DNA of 64,000 nucleotides, from the NCBI GenBank assembly GCA_023443095.1, contig JAEZVV010000090.1:1-64000 (forward strand). The letters are read 5' to 3'. A program made the position numbers and the translations under genes. The first letter of the stretch is position 1. Every line of letters starts with the position of its first letter. The notes under the pieces are model-generated. The model saw nothing but the letters and a program-made list of their open reading frames with translations, did not search any database and was not told where the DNA came from. The DNA comes from Pseudomonadota bacterium. GTDB taxonomy: Bacteria > Pseudomonadota > Gammaproteobacteria > Burkholderiales > Burkholderiaceae_F. This document shows positions 60,161 to 64,000 of the stretch, in pieces.

Positions 60161-60657
60161 AACAAGCAGAATTCGGCTACCGCATTCGGCAGGCGCTCGA
60201 CGAATCGACCGAACGCCTCGATTACCGGACCACCTACCGCCTCGAACAGGCACGAAAAATTGCCCTGGCACGCCACCGGGGCACCGCCCTCGCGGTGCCG
60301 GCGCGCGCGACCCGCTTGGCGACGGCTGGCGGCCCCTCCCTGGACGACGGCCAGCACAGCTGGCTGTGGCAGGCGAGCTGGGTGGTGCCGCTGCTGGCGC
60401 TGGTGGTTGGCTTTTTCGGGATTTACGAGTACCAGTCGCAGCGCCGCGTGACGGAACTGGCCGACATCGATTTCGCCGTCCTGCTCGACGAGACTCCGAT
60501 CTCCGCTTATGCGGACAAGGGTTTTGGCGTCTACCTCAAGGCTCCCCTGCGTACGGTCGAGGCCGAGGCGCGCGCCGCCGCCGCGCAGGAGACCCAGGAG
60601 GCTCCGGCTCCCGGCCAGGACGAGCCCGCCATGTCCCAATCGAATTCTCCCGTATAA
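60157..60657 (+). CDS. DUF3619 membrane protein, probable anti-sigma factor
   Basis: A 166-residue bitopic protein. A cytoplasmic N-terminal region (residues 1-68) is followed by one membrane helix (about 72-90, WVVPLLALVVGFFGIY) and a periplasmic tail (TELADIDFAVLLDETPISAYADKGF) ending in Ala/Glu-rich sequence. It overlaps the sigma gene, so an anti-sigma role is likely by position and topology, but no classical zinc-binding motif is present. Confidence 0.85.
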   Translation: MKQAEFGYRIRQALDESTERLDYRTTYRLEQARKIALARHRGTALAVPARATRLATAGGPSLDDGQHSWLWQASWVVPLLALVVGFFGIYEYQSQRRVTELADIDFAVLLDETPISAYADKGFGVYLKAPLRTVEAEARAAAAQETQEAPAPGQDEPAMSQSNSPV

Positions 60658-60664
60658 GGGCGGC

Positions 60665-61168
60665 ATGCTGCGTGCCGCCTTTCTAGCCCTGACCCTCCTG
60701 TTTGCAGGCAACGTCCTCGCCCAGGCCTCCCCTCGCGCGCCCACGGCCGCCCAGTCGCCGGGCGGCCCGAGCTGGAAGTCGCTCACCCCGGCGCAGCGCG
60801 ACGCCCTCGCGCCGCTGGCGGGCGAATGGGGAAAATGGGACGCGGTACGCAAGCAGAAATGGCTAGAAGTGGCAGCCCGCTTCGATCAGCTGTCCCCCGA
60901 AGGCAAGAAACACGTGCACGAGCGCATGACCGAAATCGCCCGGCTCACGCCCGAGCAGCGCCGCACGATGCGGGAGAACTTCCGGCGCACCTACGAACTG
61001 CCCGCCGAGCAGCGCGAACTGCGAGTCCAGACCTATCAGCAGCTCTCCGAGGAGCGCAAGCAGGAACTGGCGGCCAAGGCCCGCCAGCAGCAGGCCACCA
61101 AGCCCGAGCCGCCGCGCAAGCCGACCCGAGAAATCAAGGTCGACGCCGCAATTCCCGTCGGAAACTGA
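60665..61168 (+). CDS. DUF3106 periplasmic protein
   Basis: A 167-residue exported protein. The signal peptide (residues 1-19, ending VLAQ) precedes a charged helical domain with tandem WKSLTPAQRDALAPLAGEW and LTPEQRRTMRENFRR modules, the DUF3106 pattern. The C-terminus is Lys/Pro/Glu-rich. It may sense or buffer envelope stress for the sigma operon, which is inference from context. It begins 7 bases after DUF3619. Confidence 0.87.
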   Translation: MLRAAFLALTLLFAGNVLAQASPRAPTAAQSPGGPSWKSLTPAQRDALAPLAGEWGKWDAVRKQKWLEVAARFDQLSPEGKKHVHERMTEIARLTPEQRRTMRENFRRTYELPAEQRELRVQTYQQLSEERKQELAAKARQQQATKPEPPRKPTREIKVDAAIPVGN

Positions 61169-61172
61169 GCCC

Positions 61173-61670
61173 GTGTCACCCGCGATGCCGGCTGCGAGCG
61201 CGAGTCGCCGCGGTGCTTCCCTGTGTTACGAAGCGATCCTGCTCGCCGCCATCAGCTTCATCGTCAGCTATGCCCTGCTCGCCACGCTGCACTGGAGCCA
61301 CCCGCTTAACCCGGCCCAGCGCCTGAGCCTGCAGGCCACCCTGCTGGTGGCCTTTGGTGGCTATTTCACGATTTGCTGGAGCCGTACCGGCCAGACCCTC
61401 GCCATGAAAAGCTGGCACCTGCAGGTGGTCGCCGCTACCGGCAAGCCGCCCTCGCCGACTCGCGCCCTGTTGCGCTACCTCGCCGCCTGGACCTTGTTTG
61501 CCCCGGCCCTGCTGTGGCTCGCCCTGTTGCCGGCCGGCACTTGGACCACGGTCGCGGTCGTCCTCGCCAGCATCGCCGTGATGAGCCTTTTTGGCCGCTT
61601 CGACCCCGAGCGCCGCTGGCTGCACGATCGCATCGCCGGCACCCGCATCGTCGTCGTGCCACGCCGCTGA
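61173..61670 (+). CDS. RDD-family membrane protein
   Basis: A 165-residue membrane protein with about four hydrophobic segments. The family's first helix contains AILLAAISFIVSY, then GQTLAMKSWHLQVV and the final RDD-like region with RFDPERRWLHDRIAGTRIV. The canonical Arg-Asp-Asp is weakly conserved in the first helix. The start is GTG at 61173 (or ATG 61185). It is the last gene of the sigma operon. Confidence 0.85.
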   Translation: MSPAMPAASASRRGASLCYEAILLAAISFIVSYALLATLHWSHPLNPAQRLSLQATLLVAFGGYFTICWSRTGQTLAMKSWHLQVVAATGKPPSPTRALLRYLAAWTLFAPALLWLALLPAGTWTTVAVVLASIAVMSLFGRFDPERRWLHDRIAGTRIVVVPRR

Positions 61671-61704
61671 ACCGCCCGAACGGGCCCTCCCTCCGGAACT
61701 CTCG

Positions 61705-62592
61705 ATGTCCAAGCCTGCTTTGACCCTGACCGCGCTGGCCCTGGCCTGCGCCCTGCCCGCCAGCCATGCCCAAGGCGGGTGGAGCGCCACCGTATCGACC
61801 AGCGCCGTTTTCCAGGGCAAGGCCGACATCGAGGACAGCGCCGGTTCTTTCAAGGCCGACAGCGCCAATCTGCGCGCCGGCCTGTCGACCGCGCTGGGCC
61901 CGTCCTTGCGCGCCGGCGTGGCGCTCAACGCAGAACGCATCCGCTATCGCTTCGACGGCCCGGCGTCCGCCCCCTGGGGCGATGTCGAGCGTTACGGCAT
62001 CGGCGCTCCGCTCAGCCTCGCCCTGGCCGACGGCTGGGCCGCCCTCCTCACCCCCAGCGTCGATGTGATGCGGGAGAAAGGCGCGGCCAGCCGCGACGCC
62101 CTGGTCTGGGGCGCCACCGCCGCCGGCATGAAGGCTTTTGCGGCCGACCGCCGCCTCGGTCTCGGTCTGGCCCTGTTCCGCCGCTTCGACGACACCGTGG
62201 CCTTCCCGCTGCTGGTGGTCGACTGGAACCTCGGCCAGGGCTGGTCGCTGGCCAACCCGCTGGCCGCCGGTCCCACCGGACCGGCCGGGCTCGAGCTGCG
62301 TTACCAGCTGACGCCGCGCTGGGAGGCCGGGGTGGGTGGCGCCTATCGTTCGATCGCCTTCCGCCTTGACGAGAGCCGCCCCGGCCGCGGCGGCGCGGTG
62401 GGGATCGAGTCGGGTCTGCCGCTGTTTGTCCGCGCGACCTACGCGGTGACGCCCGCGCTCGCGCTCGATGTGGTCGGCGGTGCACTCACCTACGGCCGCC
62501 TCGAAATCCAGACCGCCGGCGGCGACAAGCTCAGCCAGCGCGACCTGGGCACCTCGGCGCTCGCCGCCATCGTCTTGCGCGGCCGCTTCTAG
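61705..62592 (+). CDS. Outer membrane beta-barrel protein
   Basis: A 295-residue exported protein. The signal peptide (residues 1-22, ending SHAQ) is followed by alternating beta-strand sequence (GLSTALGPSLRAGVALNAERIRY and so on) and a C-terminal Phe (LRGRF), the outer-membrane insertion signal. It resembles DUF6268-type barrels, but I assign only the barrel fold. It follows the RDD gene by 34 bases and could be in the same unit. Confidence 0.82.
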   Translation: MSKPALTLTALALACALPASHAQGGWSATVSTSAVFQGKADIEDSAGSFKADSANLRAGLSTALGPSLRAGVALNAERIRYRFDGPASAPWGDVERYGIGAPLSLALADGWAALLTPSVDVMREKGAASRDALVWGATAAGMKAFAADRRLGLGLALFRRFDDTVAFPLLVVDWNLGQGWSLANPLAAGPTGPAGLELRYQLTPRWEAGVGGAYRSIAFRLDESRPGRGGAVGIESGLPLFVRATYAVTPALALDVVGGALTYGRLEIQTAGGDKLSQRDLGTSALAAIVLRGRF

Positions 62593-62601
62593 GGAAAAAG
62601 C

Positions 62602-63303
62602 TCAGTCGACCGGCCGCAGCCAGTCGGGCTCGCCGGCGTAAATGCGGTCGAACAGGACCGTTTCGCGGCGGGCGATGGTGGCTAGAAAGTCTTTCGAGCC
62701 TTTCATTGCCGCGAAGGCATCGAAGCCGCCTTCGAGGAAGCCGTGCAAATGCGCCAGCCCCATCGCCGCCGCCGGGCCCCGCATCAGGTGCAAGGTGGCG
62801 CGCAGCAGCGGAACGCGGGCGAGTTTGTCGAGGGTGAGGCCGATTTTCTCGACCGCCGCCACCTGTTCCAGCCGCAGCTGGCGCGAGCCGACCACGCGGA
62901 ACGCGGCGGCGTATGCCGCCGGCGTGATCTCGCCCGTCAGCCGTTGCGCCATCTGCGAATCGAGCCGCTCCGAGAGCTCGTCGAGTTCGACCGCCGCCAG
63001 CAGCGACTCGACCGCCCGTTCGGGCAGCATCTTGGCGAGCTTGGGCACCACGATCAGGGTTTCGACGTCGCGCTGCTCGAAGTCCTTGGCGCCGTAGAGC
63101 TCGTCGAGGAAAAACTGCGCCGCGTCGTGGTAGCGGCTCGAGGCCAGCAAATCGGCATAGGTCTGCGCCAGCCGCGCCGACTGCCAGTGTTTGAGCGCAA
63201 GCCAGCGCGCAGCCAGATCGGGGGCGGCGGCCAGACTCCGCCGCAGCTCGATCACCCGCTCCAGCCGGGCGCTCAGCTGCGCCTGCAATGCCGTGCTGCT
63301 CAT
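62602..63303 (-). CDS. FFLEELY-motif protein
   Basis: A 233-residue all-helical soluble protein. The sequence YHDAAQFFLDELYGAKDFEQRD carries the FFLEELY-type motif used to name this family. Function unknown. Charged and Leu-rich helices continue through residues 100-220, with a final DWLRPVD. It converges on the barrel gene and is 9 bases downstream of the ABC ATPase gene. Confidence 0.82.
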   Translation of the reverse strand: MSSTALQAQLSARLERVIELRRSLAAAPDLAARWLALKHWQSARLAQTYADLLASSRYHDAAQFFLDELYGAKDFEQRDVETLIVVPKLAKMLPERAVESLLAAVELDELSERLDSQMAQRLTGEITPAAYAAAFRVVGSRQLRLEQVAAVEKIGLTLDKLARVPLLRATLHLMRGPAAAMGLAHLHGFLEGGFDAFAAMKGSKDFLATIARRETVLFDRIYAGEPDWLRPVD

Positions 63304-63312
63304 GGTGCCATT

Positions 63313-64000
63313 TTAGGCTGCGGCGGGAAGCGGGCTCACCCGGCTGGCAAGCCCGCGCGGGATCGCGCCCAGCAGCCTGCGGGTGTAGTCGTGCTGCGGG
63401 TCGGCGTAGATCGCCTGGGCATCGCCGGCTTCGACCACCGCGCCCTCGCGCATGACGATCATGTCGTCGGCCATGTATTTGACCACCGCCAGGTCGTGCG
63501 AGATGAAGAGGTAGGCCAGGCCGCGCTCCTCCTGCAGGTCGAGCAGGAGGTTGAGCACGGTCGCCTGCACGCTCACGTCGAGCGCCGAGACCGACTCGTC
63601 ACAGATCAGCACTTCGGGCTCGACCGCCAGCGCCCGTGCGATCGCGATGCGCTGGCGCTGCCCGCCCGAAAACTCGTGCGGATACTTGTAGAAAGCCGCG
63701 CTCGGCAAGCCCACCCGAGCCAGCAGCGCCTGGCCGCGTTCGGTGCGTTCGGTCTCGTTGGCACCCAGGCGGTGGATCTTCATCGGCTCGGCCAGGATCT
63801 GCCCGATCGTGAAACGCGGGTTGAGGCTGGCGTAGGGGTTCTGGAAGATGACCTGGATCCGGCGCCGGTAGGCCATCATCTGCGCTTCCGACAGCTTGAG
63901 CAGGTCGATGCCTTCGTAGTTCACCTCGCCGCCCGAAGCCTCGAGCAGCCGCATCAGCATCATGCCGACCGTGGTCTTGCCCGAACCCGACTCTCCCACC
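63313..64000 (-). CDS. Oligopeptide/dipeptide ABC transporter ATPase, partial
   Basis: The last 228 residues of an ABC ATPase of the OppF/DppF or YejF type; the start lies beyond the window. The Walker A motif (GESGSGKTT) is at the very edge, then the Q-loop region with IFQNPYASLNPR, the signature EFSGGQRQRIAIARAL and Walker B LICDESVSALDVS with the following His of FISHD. The terminal segment (PQHDYTRRLLGAIP) is typical of the oligopeptide subfamily. If it is YejF-like, the missing part would contain a second ATPase domain. Confidence 0.92.
   Translation of the reverse strand, partial: VGESGSGKTTVGMMLMRLLEASGGEVNYEGIDLLKLSEAQMMAYRRRIQVIFQNPYASLNPRFTIGQILAEPMKIHRLGANETERTERGQALLARVGLPSAAFYKYPHEFSGGQRQRIAIARALAVEPEVLICDESVSALDVSVQATVLNLLLDLQEERGLAYLFISHDLAVVKYMADDMIVMREGAVVEAGDAQAIYADPQHDYTRRLLGAIPRGLASRVSPLPAAA

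Noticed and set aside
1..64000. CRISPR arrays, insertion sequences, integrases, rRNA genes
   Set aside because: No regularly spaced repeats, no transposase or integrase-like products and no rRNA sequence were seen anywhere in the window.

Overview
The window is a high-GC betaproteobacterial chromosome segment. Gene content and order (nuoA-N followed by a NUDIX gene, tpiA-secG-tRNA-Leu-nuoA, ftsB-eno-kdsA-pyrG, rpsO-pnp, ilvIHC-psd-pssA-leuA, and an ECF sigma factor with DUF3619, DUF3106 and RDD genes) fit the Rhodocyclales/Burkholderiales, and I lean towards a Rhodocyclales member. That assignment is inference; no rRNA gene is present to settle it.

Layout. 1-9.5 kb: the 3' part of mutS, an FKBP-type isomerase, a small Ala/Pro-rich lipoprotein, then a minus-strand block of an MBL hydrolase, bamC, dapA, a methyltransferase, an M50 protease, a YrdC/YciO protein, a PHP phosphoesterase and an alpha/beta hydrolase. 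9.6-15.2 kb: an acyl-CoA synthetase, a DUF455 ferritin-like protein, a gamma-carbonic-anhydrase-like protein, Hsp33, a lipoprotein and Rnk. 14.9-19.1 kb: ftsB, eno, kdsA, pyrG. 19.2-20.1 kb: an orphan pair resembling phage spanins. 20.2-25.6 kb: a CDF metal exporter, a two-subunit CoA transferase, a hotdog thioesterase, an SDR and ETF-ubiquinone oxidoreductase, which together suggest acyl-CoA catabolism feeding electrons to quinone. 25.6-27.0 kb: argG.

27.0-30.05 kb is the only clearly accessory stretch. It is a compact minus-strand array of unrecognised genes: a lipoprotein, a Cys-containing microprotein, a frameshifted four-helix membrane protein, a soluble protein with no proper start, another microprotein, and a second, intact four-helix membrane protein that looks paralogous to the first. 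It appears to have lower GC than its flanks and contains two probable frame disruptions.

30.2-45.3 kb: the complete 14-gene complex I operon (nuoA to nuoN, minus strand) with a trailing NUDIX hydrolase. 45.4-50.4 kb: tRNA-Leu(GAG), secG, tpiA, a quinone oxidoreductase, pnp and rpsO. 50.5-59.3 kb: a branched-chain amino-acid-type binding protein, leuA preceded by an unannotated leucine leader peptide and a promoter embedded in a 15-bp inverted repeat, pssA, psd, a SIMPL-domain protein, ilvC, ilvH and ilvI. 59.6-64 kb: an ECF sigma operon, a beta-barrel protein, an FFLEELY-type protein and the end of an oligopeptide ABC transporter ATPase.

The most useful new observations are the leu leader and operator-like repeat, the spanin-like pair outside any prophage, the decaying membrane-protein array at 27-30 kb, and a probable CTG start codon in a CTGA stop/start overlap at 6435-6438.
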